This document shows positions 1 to 8,447 of a DNA stretch of 64,000 nt, one piece after another. This DNA comes from Robinsoniella peoriensis (GTDB taxonomy: Bacteria; Bacillota; Clostridia; Lachnospirales; Lachnospiraceae): assembly GCF_042680125.1 (NCBI RefSeq), contig NZ_JBHTNY010000012.1; one strand, written 5' to 3'. The notes beneath the pieces are model-generated. The model saw nothing but the letters and a program-made list of their open reading frames with translations. It did not search any database and was not told the origin of the DNA. The position numbers were made by a program, and so were the translations under genes. Every line of letters begins with the position of its first letter. Within the stretch, counting starts at the first letter, position 1.

Positions 1-345
1 GGTCTGGACGATGCCCTGCTTGGATTTCCAGATATATCAACTACTTTGCGCTACATGGAAGATGATCCTGATTATCGGATCATTTTGCTGCACGAACCGG
101 ATATTGCAGACCGTTTTGAGGCTGGCTCTGCCAATCTGCTTCTGGCGGGTCACAGTCACGGAGGCCAGGTAAAACTTCCATTTATCAAAAGCCCGGTTAC
201 ATCACTTGCTGAAAAATATACATCCGGATTTTATGATATCGATAACAATATGAAACTCTATGTAAATACCGGTATTGGGACTTCTCATATTCCGGCACGA
301 TTTATGGTGCCTCCCGAAATTGCGGTATTCAATATTGGACTATAA
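1..345 (+). CDS. Metallophosphoesterase, C-terminal part (5' end outside window)
   Basis: The reading frame is open from the first base and stops at 343-345, giving the last 114 residues. The segment LLLAGHSHGGQVKLPF carries the GHSHGGQ signature of the last metal-binding motif of calcineurin-like phosphoesterases of the YkuE type, and HEPDIADRF matches the preceding histidine motif. Family knowledge: these are membrane-associated, two-metal phosphoesterases often annotated as YkuE-like or UDP-diacylglucosamine-type hydrolases; the substrate cannot be told from this fragment. The response regulator starts 25 bases downstream, so the genes may be co-transcribed. The family call is confident, the substrate is not. 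Confidence 0.85.
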   Translation, partial: GLDDALLGFPDISTTLRYMEDDPDYRIILLHEPDIADRFEAGSANLLLAGHSHGGQVKLPFIKSPVTSLAEKYTSGFYDIDNNMKLYVNTGIGTSHIPARFMVPPEIAVFNIGL

Positions 346-370
346 AGCTTGCGCTATCAGGAGGATAATT

Positions 371-1021
371 ATGAAAATATTAATCGCAGAAGACGAAAAA
401 GATATGCAGAAGATCATGAAGCTCTATCTTACCGGAGCAGGTCATGAAGTTGCTGCCGTTTCCGATGGACGGGAGGCTTTTGATCTATTGTGCAAAGAAA
501 AATTCGACCTTTTGATTTCTGACTGGATGATGCCTGTCATGGACGGGATTGCCCTGTGCAAGGCTGTGCGTGAATATCATATGCCCATAAGAATTATAAT
601 GCTCACAGCGAAGGGGGGAATTTCTGACGAAATTGCAGGTCTGACTTATGGTGCAGACGACTATATACGCAAACCTTTTGAGCCAAAGATCCTGCTCCTT
701 CGGATTGAAAAACTTTTTCAGCTGGGAAAACTGCTTACCTGCGGCAGCCTTACCTTAAATCCGGACACCAGAATCGTAAAAATACGGCAGGAAGAAATAA
801 AACTAACCAAAAAAGAATACGAACTCCTTTACACCTTTTTCCTGAACCAGGGCATGATTCTATCCAGAGAACAATTACTTTCCAGCGTTTGGGGAATGGA
901 CTATTATGGCGATGAACGCACCCTGGATACCCATATACGGAGACTTCGCAATAAAATAGGAGAAAAGTATATCACTACCCACATCGGTATCGGATACATG
1001 TTGGAGAATCAAAATGAGTAA
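371..1021 (+). CDS. OmpR/VanR-type DNA-binding response regulator
   Basis: A 216-residue two-domain regulator. The receiver domain (about 1-115) has the acidic pocket AEDE at 6-9, the phospho-acceptor Asp51 in LISDWMMP, and the conserved lysine in YIRKPFEP. The C-terminal winged helix (about 125-216) includes the typical LTKKEYELL and SSVWG elements. The ATG at 371 is chosen because GGAGG lies directly upstream (360-364) and the receiver begins there; the frame is open further upstream but without a ribosome site. The last 8 bases overlap the histidine kinase gene, so the two form a translationally coupled two-component system. The signal is unknown. Confidence 0.93.
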   Translation: MKILIAEDEKDMQKIMKLYLTGAGHEVAAVSDGREAFDLLCKEKFDLLISDWMMPVMDGIALCKAVREYHMPIRIIMLTAKGGISDEIAGLTYGADDYIRKPFEPKILLLRIEKLFQLGKLLTCGSLTLNPDTRIVKIRQEEIKLTKKEYELLYTFFLNQGMILSREQLLSSVWGMDYYGDERTLDTHIRRLRNKIGEKYITTHIGIGYMLENQNE

Positions 1022-2375
1022 ACTTGCCAAAAAATTTCTATTGAGTATTTCAGCCGTTTTAATTGTCGTTGTATTAATATCAGTCGTTGTAAATTCACAG
1101 TTTATCGGAAGATATTATATCTATGAAAGAAAGTCAGAAATCAATGAAATTTGTAATACACTTATGCAAAATGCAGAATCATTAGACGAAGCCATTGCCG
1201 CACTGGAAGAATCCAGGGATGTAGTAATTGCCCGCGTAGACAATACCTCTGATATTGATGTATTAAATGAACGCCTCCGCAATGCGTTTCTGGATAAAGG
1301 TCTGGGGCTGGACCGTTACTGGCTTTGGGATCAGGATTACCTGAATACAATGGCAAACGGGAGACAACTGCGCATCTACAACCAATCCAAGCTGCATTAC
1401 AGTATACTTGTAGAATACTTGAATTTAGAGGAAACTTTTGCAGGAGTAGCTATCATCATTCCAAATATCAGCGAGATCGTCTCATTGATCAATGGCATTA
1501 CCTTATGTATCTTTTTAGCCGCAGTAATTATTATGATGATTCTCATCTATTTTCTGGTTAAGAAAATTACTACTCCCCTTTCAGAGATCAGCGCGCTGAC
1601 AAAGGATATTTCCAACCAGAATTTCAGTCAGATAGAAATCAGGACAAACGATGAGCTGGAAGACCTTGCCTGCAGCATCAATGACATGAGCTGCAAACTA
1701 AAAGAATCCCAGGAAGCTCTGATTGAAAAAAACCGACAGATGGAAGCTCTACTTGGTAATGTATCCCATGATCTGAAGACACCGGTGGCCCTGATTAAAG
1801 CTTATACCTGCGGCATTAAAGACGGCATTGATGACGGCACTTTCTTGGACACGGTTATCCGCCAGAATGAAAAAATGGAAAGGCTCATTGAAGGACTTCT
1901 TGATTTATCCCGCATCCGGCAAAAAGACTATCCCAAAGAATCTGTAGAGATCAGCAGTATGCTCACCGGAATGATCGAAGAATATCAGCTGGAGTTAGAA
2001 AACAAGCAGCTCACTCTGCAAGCAGACATCCTGCCGGATGTAGTTATCACTGCAAGTCTGGAAGGAATTACTGCCATATTTTCCAATCTGATCTCTAATG
2101 CGGTAAAATATACTTCCAACAGCCATATAAACATACGGTTATATGAGGAATACGGCAGGATTATTTTTCAGACCTCCAACGGTGTAGCCCACAACCACAA
2201 TATTCTTTTGGAAAGAATCTGGGATCCGTTCTATGTTGCCGAGAAATCCCGGAATAAAGAGCTGTCCGGTACCGGACTTGGACTTTCCATTGTAAGTGCA
2301 GCTGCCCAGAAACAGGGTTTTGCATATAACTGCCAGATTGATGATGGGGTAATTACTTTCACGATACGCTTTTAA
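1014..2375 (+). CDS. Sensor histidine kinase, HAMP type
   Basis: A 453-residue membrane kinase, partner of the regulator at 371. Two hydrophobic segments (about 8-30 and 164-186) flank an extracellular domain of about 130 residues, followed by a HAMP linker, a dimerisation/phosphorylation helix with His252 in the GNVSHDLKTPV motif, and a HATPase domain with N-box (IFSNLISNAVKYT) and a G-box near GTGLGLSIV. The extracellular sensor domain does not resemble any family I recognise. The start overlaps the end of the regulator gene. A strong terminator follows the gene. Confidence 0.93.
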   Translation: MSKLAKKFLLSISAVLIVVVLISVVVNSQFIGRYYIYERKSEINEICNTLMQNAESLDEAIAALEESRDVVIARVDNTSDIDVLNERLRNAFLDKGLGLDRYWLWDQDYLNTMANGRQLRIYNQSKLHYSILVEYLNLEETFAGVAIIIPNISEIVSLINGITLCIFLAAVIIMMILIYFLVKKITTPLSEISALTKDISNQNFSQIEIRTNDELEDLACSINDMSCKLKESQEALIEKNRQMEALLGNVSHDLKTPVALIKAYTCGIKDGIDDGTFLDTVIRQNEKMERLIEGLLDLSRIRQKDYPKESVEISSMLTGMIEEYQLELENKQLTLQADILPDVVITASLEGITAIFSNLISNAVKYTSNSHINIRLYEEYGRIIFQTSNGVAHNHNILLERIWDPFYVAEKSRNKELSGTGLGLSIVSAAAQKQGFAYNCQIDDGVITFTIRF

Positions 2376-2404
2376 TGCTAAGTTATTTGTAATTTATTTG
2401 AATC

Positions 2405-2445
2405 TAAAAAAGTGCTCTCTTGTCCATAAAGAGAGCACTTTTTAT
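2405..2445 (+). terminator. Intrinsic terminator after the two-component pair
   Basis: A perfect 10-bp stem, AGTGCTCTCT (2411-2420) with AGAGAGCACT (2430-2439), is followed by a T-rich tract and preceded by an A-tract, so it may act in both directions. It closes the two-component operon and separates it from the AraC gene. Confidence 0.9.
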
Positions 2446-2446
2446 T

Positions 2447-2475
2447 AAGACACCCTAAGACATATCTGCTATAAT
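2447..2475 (+). promoter_or_regulatory. Promoter of the AraC-clpP operon
   Basis: An extended -10 TGCTATAAT (2467-2475) lies 17 bp downstream of a weak -35, AAGACA (2447-2452). The gene start at 2511 follows 35 bases later with an AAAGGGGG ribosome site. Confidence 0.65.
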
Positions 2476-2510
2476 AAAAAATCATGACCATCACGAAAGG
2501 GGGCATTACT

Positions 2511-2981
2511 ATGAGTGATAAAAACGATATTGTTGTGGAGATTGTATCCTATATTGAATCCCATCTGCAGGAAAAAATCCATCTTGACGATATTTCACAG
2601 AATATGAACTATTCAAAATACTATCTGAACCGCATATTTTCCAGTGTGGTAGGCTGCACCATGCATAAATATATCCAGAGACGCAGACTGACAGAAGCTG
2701 CCAGACTTTTAGCAGAGACCGACATTCCCATTGCAGAGATTTCCTGTAAAGCGGGTTATGATTCCCAACAGGCTTTTACACTGGCGTTCCGGCAATTATA
2801 TCAATGTACTCCCCAGACCTGCCGGAGCCTTCACATTTTTACACCCAGGCAGGAGCAATTTGTGCTTTTCCAGGAATTTTGTCCGGCAATTCAGGTATTC
2901 GCAGACAATTCTGCAAAAGGATACAATACCATTACCAGCTTTTGTATACAACTGTCTGAAGTCAGGGGGATTGCAGCATGA
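2511..2981 (+). CDS. AraC-family transcriptional regulator (short, HTH-first)
   Basis: A 156-residue protein with an AraC/XylS double helix-turn-helix in the first 100 residues (LDDISQNMNYSKYYLNRIF, then IAEISCKAGYDSQQAFTLAFRQ) and a short tail of about 50 residues without a recognised effector domain. The ATG at 2511 is preferred over an in-frame ATG at 2484 because the ribosome site GAAAGGGGG lies just upstream of it. Its stop codon overlaps the clpP start codon in an ATGA arrangement, so the regulator and the protease are translationally coupled. Family knowledge suggests a Rob/SoxS/MarA-like layout. The target genes are unknown. Confidence 0.88.
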   Translation: MSDKNDIVVEIVSYIESHLQEKIHLDDISQNMNYSKYYLNRIFSSVVGCTMHKYIQRRRLTEAARLLAETDIPIAEISCKAGYDSQQAFTLAFRQLYQCTPQTCRSLHIFTPRQEQFVLFQEFCPAIQVFADNSAKGYNTITSFCIQLSEVRGIAA

Positions 2982-3571
2982 TTATACCTTATGTAGTTGA
3001 ACAGACCAGTCGCGGTGAACGCAGTTTTGACATTTACTCCCGCCTGCTGGATGACCGGATTATTTTTCTGGGTGAAGAAGTCACCGATGCTTCTGCCAGT
3101 CTGGTTACCAGTCAGCTTCTGTATCTGGAAGGCCAGGATCCGGGTAAGGATATCCAGTTATACATTAACAGTCCGGGTGGTTCCGTATCTGCAGGATTTG
3201 CAATTTACGATACCATAAATTATATCAAATGCGATGTTTCCACCATCTGTATCGGAATGGCTGCAAGCTTTGGAGCATTTTTATTGGCAGGCGGTGCAAA
3301 GGGCAAGCGTTTTGCCTTGCCAAATTCAGAAATTATGATTCACCAGCCTTCCTCCGGCGGCATAAAAGGCCAGACCAGTGACATTAAAATTCTTTCTGAC
3401 TATTTGCAGAAGAGTAAGCAGCGTCTTAACCGGATTCTGGCTGAAAATTCGGGCCGCACTATAGAAGAAATTGAGCGTGATACAGACCGGGATAATTTTA
3501 TGAGTGCTGAAGAGGCAAAAGCCTACGGACTGATTGATCATATATACGTCAATCGGGTTTCAGAAATATAA
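2978..3571 (+). CDS. clpP: ATP-dependent Clp protease proteolytic subunit
   Basis: A 197-residue ClpP serine peptidase. The catalytic triad is complete: Ser97 in GMAASFGAFLL, His122 in IMIHQPSSGG and Asp172 in DTDRDNFMSAEEA. The oligomerisation and substrate-binding segment LYINSPGGSVSAGFAIYD is also intact. Length is that of ordinary bacterial ClpP. The N-terminus carries the YVVEQTSRGERSFDIYSRLL segment that forms axial loops. No clpX or tig is adjacent; instead the start codon overlaps the stop of an AraC regulator. Family knowledge: tetradecameric cytoplasmic peptidase that needs a Clp ATPase. Because the context is not the usual tig-clpP-clpX, this may be a second clpP paralogue in the genome, which is an inference. 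Confidence 0.95.
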   Translation: MIIPYVVEQTSRGERSFDIYSRLLDDRIIFLGEEVTDASASLVTSQLLYLEGQDPGKDIQLYINSPGGSVSAGFAIYDTINYIKCDVSTICIGMAASFGAFLLAGGAKGKRFALPNSEIMIHQPSSGGIKGQTSDIKILSDYLQKSKQRLNRILAENSGRTIEEIERDTDRDNFMSAEEAKAYGLIDHIYVNRVSEI

Positions 3572-3677
3572 ATAAAATGTGAAGAAAATCATAAGATTAC
3601 TCTTAAAGTCTTGATTTTGGGCAATGATAAGAATAAGATCTTATTAAAACCAGAATTATACCAAAGGAGATTGAAAT

Positions 3678-4619
3678 ATGCCAGGATTTACTTTACATTA
3701 CTTATTTGGAGTGGATACTTATCGGTTGCTTTCCCCGGGCATCCTGCAAAATACCATTCATGCTCATACCGCTGCATACTGTCTTGGACTTCAGGGACCG
3801 GATATTTTTTTCTACTATCCTGCAGCCTACCTAAGAAAAGAAAATATCGGTTCCCTCATGCATGAAGAACACGCAAGAGAACTTTTTCAAACAATGTTAG
3901 ATTATAGAGAACATCTGAAAGAAGAAGAAGAGAAAAATATCATTACTGCCTATTTAGCAGGATTTCTGGGGCATTACACACTGGACGGCCTGTTTCATCC
4001 CTACGTGTATGCCCGTACAGAATATCAGGTTGGAAGGAAAAACGGCAACCAGTATTATGCAAAACATTTTGAACTGGAATCCTGCTTTGATATTTTATAT
4101 CTGGAGAAGAGAAAAGGGCTGCAGCCGGGTCAGTTTTACCAATCCCGTACCATCGCCCTTTCAGCCGCTGAACAATCTGCCATATCAGCATTGATCAGCC
4201 AGGTTGCACGAAAGGTCTACAAACAGAACTATTCTTCCAGAAATATCTCCCATGCCATATCCTGTATGCGGATGGGCACTTCTCTTCTGCATGATTCAAC
4301 AGGTCTTAAAAAGAAGTTCTGGCATTGGTTTGAGACCCATATTTTTGGATATGAATGGTTCTCTCCAATGATTCAGACACCCCATGAGATGGATCCCGCC
4401 AAAGTGCTGAATGAACAGAAGGAAGACTGGGAAAATCCCTGGAACACCAGTCTGATTTCTCAGGATTCCGTGGAAGATCTATTAAATAAAGCCGTCAGTG
4501 CATACCATAAAACACTGATTCTGCTGGAACACAAAATCAGCAGCATACCAGGCAGTCAGGAACGTCTGCTTGCAAATATCGGGAACCGCTCATTCCACAG
4601 TGGACTGGAAAATACCTGA
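3678..4619 (+). CDS. Zinc-dependent phospholipase C-like protein
   Basis: A 313-residue protein. The N-terminal two thirds show the histidine and aspartate pattern of the zinc-dependent phospholipase C/S1-P1 nuclease-like fold: HAHTAAYCLGLQGPD, LMHEEHA, and GHYTLDGLFHPYVYART. No signal peptide is visible, so it appears cytoplasmic, unlike secreted clostridial alpha-toxin-type enzymes. The ATG at 3678 has AAAGGAG (3662-3668) upstream. It lies 106 bp after clpP with no clear terminator between. Family proteins of this kind in Firmicutes are mostly uncharacterised; the enzymatic activity is inferred from the metal ligands only. Confidence 0.75.
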   Translation: MPGFTLHYLFGVDTYRLLSPGILQNTIHAHTAAYCLGLQGPDIFFYYPAAYLRKENIGSLMHEEHARELFQTMLDYREHLKEEEEKNIITAYLAGFLGHYTLDGLFHPYVYARTEYQVGRKNGNQYYAKHFELESCFDILYLEKRKGLQPGQFYQSRTIALSAAEQSAISALISQVARKVYKQNYSSRNISHAISCMRMGTSLLHDSTGLKKKFWHWFETHIFGYEWFSPMIQTPHEMDPAKVLNEQKEDWENPWNTSLISQDSVEDLLNKAVSAYHKTLILLEHKISSIPGSQERLLANIGNRSFHSGLENT

Positions 4620-4784
4620 TAGATGATCATTTCAGCTTAAAATTGGCTTTTGCTGATCGCTGATTAAGGACGCTTTGTGGATTGTGGATGGGAATTGTGT
4701 ATAAAAGGACGGGGGCCGGCTTGCCATAGTGCAGTCGCCGGATCTTCTGTCATTGTTCCCCTAACAGAATTCGCTTTTTCCAGA
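4620..4784. repeat. Intergenic region with a dispersed-repeat end fragment
   Basis: This gap between convergent genes contains, at about 4631-4690, a segment alike in order and content to the ends of the 867-bp palindrome at 18117-18983: TTCAGCTTAAAATTGG, then a GCTGA and AAGGACGCTTTGTGG. The remaining bases are unassigned. The match is by eye, with several gaps and substitutions. Confidence 0.5.
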
Positions 4785-5348
4785 TTAATTCGGATTAACT
4801 TTATGATACTTCTTATACTGCTCCACCAGTTCCCCGATACTGCTCTGATCCGTAAAATCAACTGCTTTACCGTAAGTAGCTATAAATTCTCTGTCCTCTG
4901 ATGTTTTCTCATTTTCCGGTTTCTTAACTATCATGTTATTCATCATTTTCATCATCAATTTATGTACTGACGTCAATTTACTATAATCCATATATCCGCG
5001 AAAATGATACAGCTTAGCCTGCTTCATCAGCTCTTTCGGTAATGCTTTCTCCATCCCCTCCCGAATATGTTTTACATTTTCTTCAACTTTTGTATTTGCA
5101 AGACCGCAGGTAAATAAAATGATATTTTTCCCTTTAATCCTCTCATAATTTTTTCCAATCAGGGAAATCCCTGCAATACCACCTGCATAAATTCCTCCAC
5201 CGTAAATGACCGTATCATATTCCATCATTTTTTCTGGTGCTATCTTCCTTCTTTCAAATAAATCAGCACCCAAAGCTTCTGCAATCCATTCTGCATATTT
5301 TTTTGCTGCTCCATATTTTGACTGATAAATTACTACAACCTCATTCAT
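4785..5348 (-). CDS. Flavodoxin-domain protein (HemG/Flavodoxin_5-like)
   Basis: A 187-residue protein with an N-terminal flavodoxin fold: VVVIYQSKYGAAKKYAEWIAEALGAD gives the FMN phosphate loop, and YDTVIYGGGIYAGG gives the second flavin loop. The C-terminal part resembles Flavodoxin_5 proteins (protoporphyrinogen oxidase HemG-like), but haem synthesis cannot be concluded. It is the second gene of an operon starting with the TetR regulator, 24 bp downstream of it, which suggests redox or drug-related control by that regulator. Cytoplasmic. Confidence 0.8.
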   Translation of the reverse strand: MNEVVVIYQSKYGAAKKYAEWIAEALGADLFERRKIAPEKMMEYDTVIYGGGIYAGGIAGISLIGKNYERIKGKNIILFTCGLANTKVEENVKHIREGMEKALPKELMKQAKLYHFRGYMDYSKLTSVHKLMMKMMNNMIVKKPENEKTSEDREFIATYGKAVDFTDQSSIGELVEQYKKYHKVNPN

Positions 5349-5372
5349 AGTTACTCTCCTCCTCTTTGCTAT

Positions 5373-5942
5373 CTATCCTCTACGAGTATATGTTACTTTA
5401 CTTAAAAAAGCATCAAATGCTAAATCCAGCATCTTTCTTATCTCTACATCATCCAACTGCACTGACCCCGTAACCAGCATGGAAGAAATTCCATGGGTAT
5501 AAATCAGCATATTCATATGTAATGCTTTTGCACACTCCGGCGTAATATCAAATTCCTCTGCAATTCTATCCGTAACCTTTTTATTGCTGCGCTTTTCATA
5601 TATATCCTCAAAACTGTTCAAATTGTCCTGTTTCATCATAAATAGCAGCCAAAACAGATGGGGTTCTTTTCTGGCAAATTTAATCTGGCAATATCCTACA
5701 CTCTTGAAGAATTCCTTCGGATCAGCATTTCTGGCAATAAAGTCTCCATAAAAAACCACTGCCTTATGAAACAAATCCTTTTTTAATTCCTCCATATTCT
5801 TATAATAACTGTAGATCGGCTGAACCGAACAACCTATCCGCTCAGCAATCTCCTTTGTAATTACACGTTCAAATCCCTGCTCTCTTGTTAATGTAAAAGC
5901 AGTATCCAGTATCATCTCTTTTGTTATTCTCTGTTTTGGCAT
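5373..5942 (-). CDS. TetR-family transcriptional regulator
   Basis: A 189-residue repressor with an N-terminal TetR helix-turn-helix (ITKEMILDTAFTLTREQGFE, then IAERIGCSVQPIYSYYKNMEELK) and a helical ligand-binding C-terminal domain. The internal ATG at 5942 is chosen because AGGAGG lies 6 bases before it; an upstream in-frame ATG at 5966 lacks a ribosome site. It heads an operon with the flavodoxin gene. A 46-bp palindrome overlaps its promoter, which suggests autoregulation. The ligand is unknown. Confidence 0.9.
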   Translation of the reverse strand: MPKQRITKEMILDTAFTLTREQGFERVITKEIAERIGCSVQPIYSYYKNMEELKKDLFHKAVVFYGDFIARNADPKEFFKSVGYCQIKFARKEPHLFWLLFMMKQDNLNSFEDIYEKRSNKKVTDRIAEEFDITPECAKALHMNMLIYTHGISSMLVTGSVQLDDVEIRKMLDLAFDAFLSKVTYTRRG

Positions 5943-5982
5943 TTTTTCCTCCTGTGTGCCAGTCATACACTATCTATGTGTA

Positions 5983-6050
5983 ATATAATAATATTTATAT
6001 AATATACTTTATATAAATATTATTATATATTTTTCCTTGCATTCTGTCAA
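5983..6050 (-). promoter_or_regulatory. Consensus promoter and palindromic operator of the TetR-flavodoxin operon
   Basis: On the minus strand TTGACA (6045-6050) and TATAAT (6022-6027) are separated by exactly 17 bp, a full sigma-A consensus. From the -10 downstream lies an AT-only perfect inverted repeat with 20-bp arms (5983-6002 and 6009-6028) around a 6-nt centre. The position over the -10 and start site is that expected for an autorepressing TetR protein. Confidence 0.8.
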
Positions 6051-6082
6051 CAAATTTTACATTACCTGCTGATTATTTTAAT

Positions 6083-6129
6083 AAAAAATGCAGAAGCAGA
6101 ACTTGAAAATTTCCAAATTCTTCTTCTGC
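6083..6129 (-). terminator. Intrinsic terminator after the lipoprotein gene
   Basis: Read on the minus strand, GCAGAAG (6123-6129) pairs with CTTCTGC (6090-6096), with extra pairing inside, followed by ATTTTTTATT. It lies 8 bp after the stop of the lipoprotein gene. Confidence 0.8.
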
Positions 6130-6137
6130 GTATCCTT

Positions 6138-8291
6138 TTATTCACTCCGGTATAATCTGATCTTTGACGCTAATTCCCTTGCTGCCACACTGCTGGATGC
6201 ACTCCCTGCATAGACTCTGTTCATTTGGTCCATCATCAATTCCTCTATAATTGTATCCACGATTAGTGGGTGTTTTAATTCCACAGCTATTTTTTTAAAC
6301 TCTTCCAGTTCTGCTTCATCAGCTTGTTTAAACGTAATAATCTGATCTTCTTCATCCCCCTCCACCATTGCTTCCACATCAGACTCTACAGGCTTCAAGT
6401 CTTGAAAAGTTTGCCTAATCACAGGAAATCCTTCCCCTAACTCTAGACTCTGCATTTTTTTCGACAGCAAAGTCCTGATAAATTCTTTTGCTTCATCCAT
6501 ATGCTCAGATGCTGCATGAATACCTACCATGTCATAAGGTGTATATAGTGACTTTATCGTTTTTACCTGAGCTTCATATTTACCCTGAAAAGTTACAGGT
6601 AATGATAAATCCATAACGCTTTTCATCTCCTCTATGGCAACTCTGTATTTTCCAGTATTAGAGGGAAATCCTAACCGAAACATATTTTTATCTTCTTCTC
6701 TCCCCTCTTCCCTGCTCTTTGCACCTGTCTTACGTACCAGCTTCATTACTACATTTATATATTGTTCAAGGTCTTGTTCCCCAAATGAAGCAGCCTTGAG
6801 ATCGTTATAATACATATAGAAAATATTTTGTGCAATTTTTTCATAAATATCACTTTCTATAATTTGATCTGCATCCGTACGATTCAGATATTTTTCCAGA
6901 CTGTCTAAAGATTCCATTTGCCTGATTGCATCTTCATTACCAATTAAAAGAGGAACCCCAAATCTGGATGAAATGGAAAATATTCTGCCCTTATTATCTT
7001 TTTGCAAGCTTAAATTATCCAGTAACCCTAATTCTCCTTCCATTTCATCTGCTATAACAGACAAATCCAAAAGCGCACCCTTTGCTGCATAAGCATCGGC
7101 CGGAAGTCCGTCAAGTATAATCAAATCCGGCCCTTTTTCACCCGCCAAGACTTCTGTATTTATAATTCTTATCGTATCTGACAGGGTAGTACGATCCTTG
7201 GTTTCTCCATAATCCTGATATTCTATTTTCACATCCGGATTCTTCTTTTCAAATTCAGTAATCGCCTGCTGTATTGTATTACTTTTTGCCAATCCCGCCA
7301 TTTTAAGTATTGTGGGATCTTCCTTTCGCTGCTTCTTGTCATAGTTATAGTATTTTAAAGATGCATTACCAGATTTCTGAAACATCACATAAAAGCTATT
7401 ATTATCCCCTATTTCAAAAGAAACAGTCTCCTGATCTAACTTAAGAGCCGGCATTTCATCCCCTTCTATGATTGTTTCCACGATACTGCCGTCAGCCATA
7501 ATATGATGAATCCCCTCATCATTCAAAAAGAAAAAATCTTGCCCGCCGCCTTCCTTCAGATAACTGCGTCCCGCCAATTCTCCAACCTTTATTTCATTTT
7601 TCTTTTCCCCTGTTTCTATATCATATAAACAAAATCCCGTTCCTGTATCATTAACGGATAGAAATAGCTCGGGACATACACCAATATTTTTCGTTACATT
7701 CACTCCTAATTCCCACTTATCAAACCTTCTGATCTTTTTTCCTTGCCGATCGTATAAAACTGCTCCTTTTTCTGAATTATAAGAAATAATGATCCTCCCA
7801 TCTTCCAGACTTTTTATCCCGTTAGGATATACAGGTTGCTGCTCTGATCCGTCTTTCTTAAGATCCGCAATAAAAACTTCTTCTATCGTATTGCCCTGCT
7901 GTTTAGCAATATGAGGTAAATAATCATCATCAAAGTAAAGCATATAAATATTTCCATCCAAACCGCTCTCAATAATTCTTGGTTCATATGTTACATTTTT
8001 AAAAAACTCTGTCAATCCGCTTTCACTTTTCTTTTTCCAGCTATGGTCTTTCAATAATTCATAAATATGATAATCACCAGATTCTTTCTCCCTGGAGTAC
8101 AGATACATTTGGCTTTTCTTCACTTTCACAAATGATATTGCCTTCTCCCTATCCTGATCAAATGGCAGTTCAATATCGTCCTCCATGTACCCCTTACCAT
8201 TAAATTTCTCACTGACTTTCTTTTGACTGCATCCTGTTCCAATAATCATGAATAAGAAAACTAAAATTGCCATCAAACAAATTTTTTTCAT
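6138..8291 (-). CDS. Large extracellular solute-binding-type lipoprotein
   Basis: A 717-residue lipoprotein. The N-terminus has a short basic start, a hydrophobic core and a lipobox ending in IGTGCSQ, so it is lipid-anchored outside the membrane. Residues of about 40-330 look like a beta-propeller-like or WD/NHL-like region (repeats of the type YDRQGKKIRRFDKW and GNIYMLYFDDD). Residues of about 335-710 resemble an ABC extracellular sugar-binding fold (TIQQAITEFEKKNPDVKIEYQDYG, GPDLIILDGLPADAYAAKGALLDLS). The ATG at 8291 is chosen for its GGAAGGGG site; an in-frame ATG at 8318 lies upstream. No permease genes are near. It is divergent from a two-component pair, so it might supply that sensor with a ligand, which is inference. 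Confidence 0.8.
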   Translation of the reverse strand: MKKICLMAILVFLFMIIGTGCSQKKVSEKFNGKGYMEDDIELPFDQDREKAISFVKVKKSQMYLYSREKESGDYHIYELLKDHSWKKKSESGLTEFFKNVTYEPRIIESGLDGNIYMLYFDDDYLPHIAKQQGNTIEEVFIADLKKDGSEQQPVYPNGIKSLEDGRIIISYNSEKGAVLYDRQGKKIRRFDKWELGVNVTKNIGVCPELFLSVNDTGTGFCLYDIETGEKKNEIKVGELAGRSYLKEGGGQDFFFLNDEGIHHIMADGSIVETIIEGDEMPALKLDQETVSFEIGDNNSFYVMFQKSGNASLKYYNYDKKQRKEDPTILKMAGLAKSNTIQQAITEFEKKNPDVKIEYQDYGETKDRTTLSDTIRIINTEVLAGEKGPDLIILDGLPADAYAAKGALLDLSVIADEMEGELGLLDNLSLQKDNKGRIFSISSRFGVPLLIGNEDAIRQMESLDSLEKYLNRTDADQIIESDIYEKIAQNIFYMYYNDLKAASFGEQDLEQYINVVMKLVRKTGAKSREEGREEDKNMFRLGFPSNTGKYRVAIEEMKSVMDLSLPVTFQGKYEAQVKTIKSLYTPYDMVGIHAASEHMDEAKEFIRTLLSKKMQSLELGEGFPVIRQTFQDLKPVESDVEAMVEGDEEDQIITFKQADEAELEEFKKIAVELKHPLIVDTIIEELMMDQMNRVYAGSASSSVAARELASKIRLYRSE

Positions 8292-8404
8292 ATGTGCGCC
8301 CCTTCCTTTCGTGTTCAAATCTATACTAACACGAATATCTCGAAGAAACTTCTAAAATGCCATGGACTTCTTTATAATTTATTAAAGATTACTCCGCTCA
8401 GCTG

Positions 8405-8413
8405 TGCTATAAT
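8405..8413 (+). promoter_or_regulatory. Extended -10 promoter of the second two-component pair
   Basis: TGCTATAAT, 34 bp upstream of the response regulator start. No good -35 is visible at the usual distance, which is common for TGn-extended promoters. Confidence 0.6.
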
Positions 8414-8447
8414 AATTAAAATTTATACCATATTAAGGAGTGTTGTC

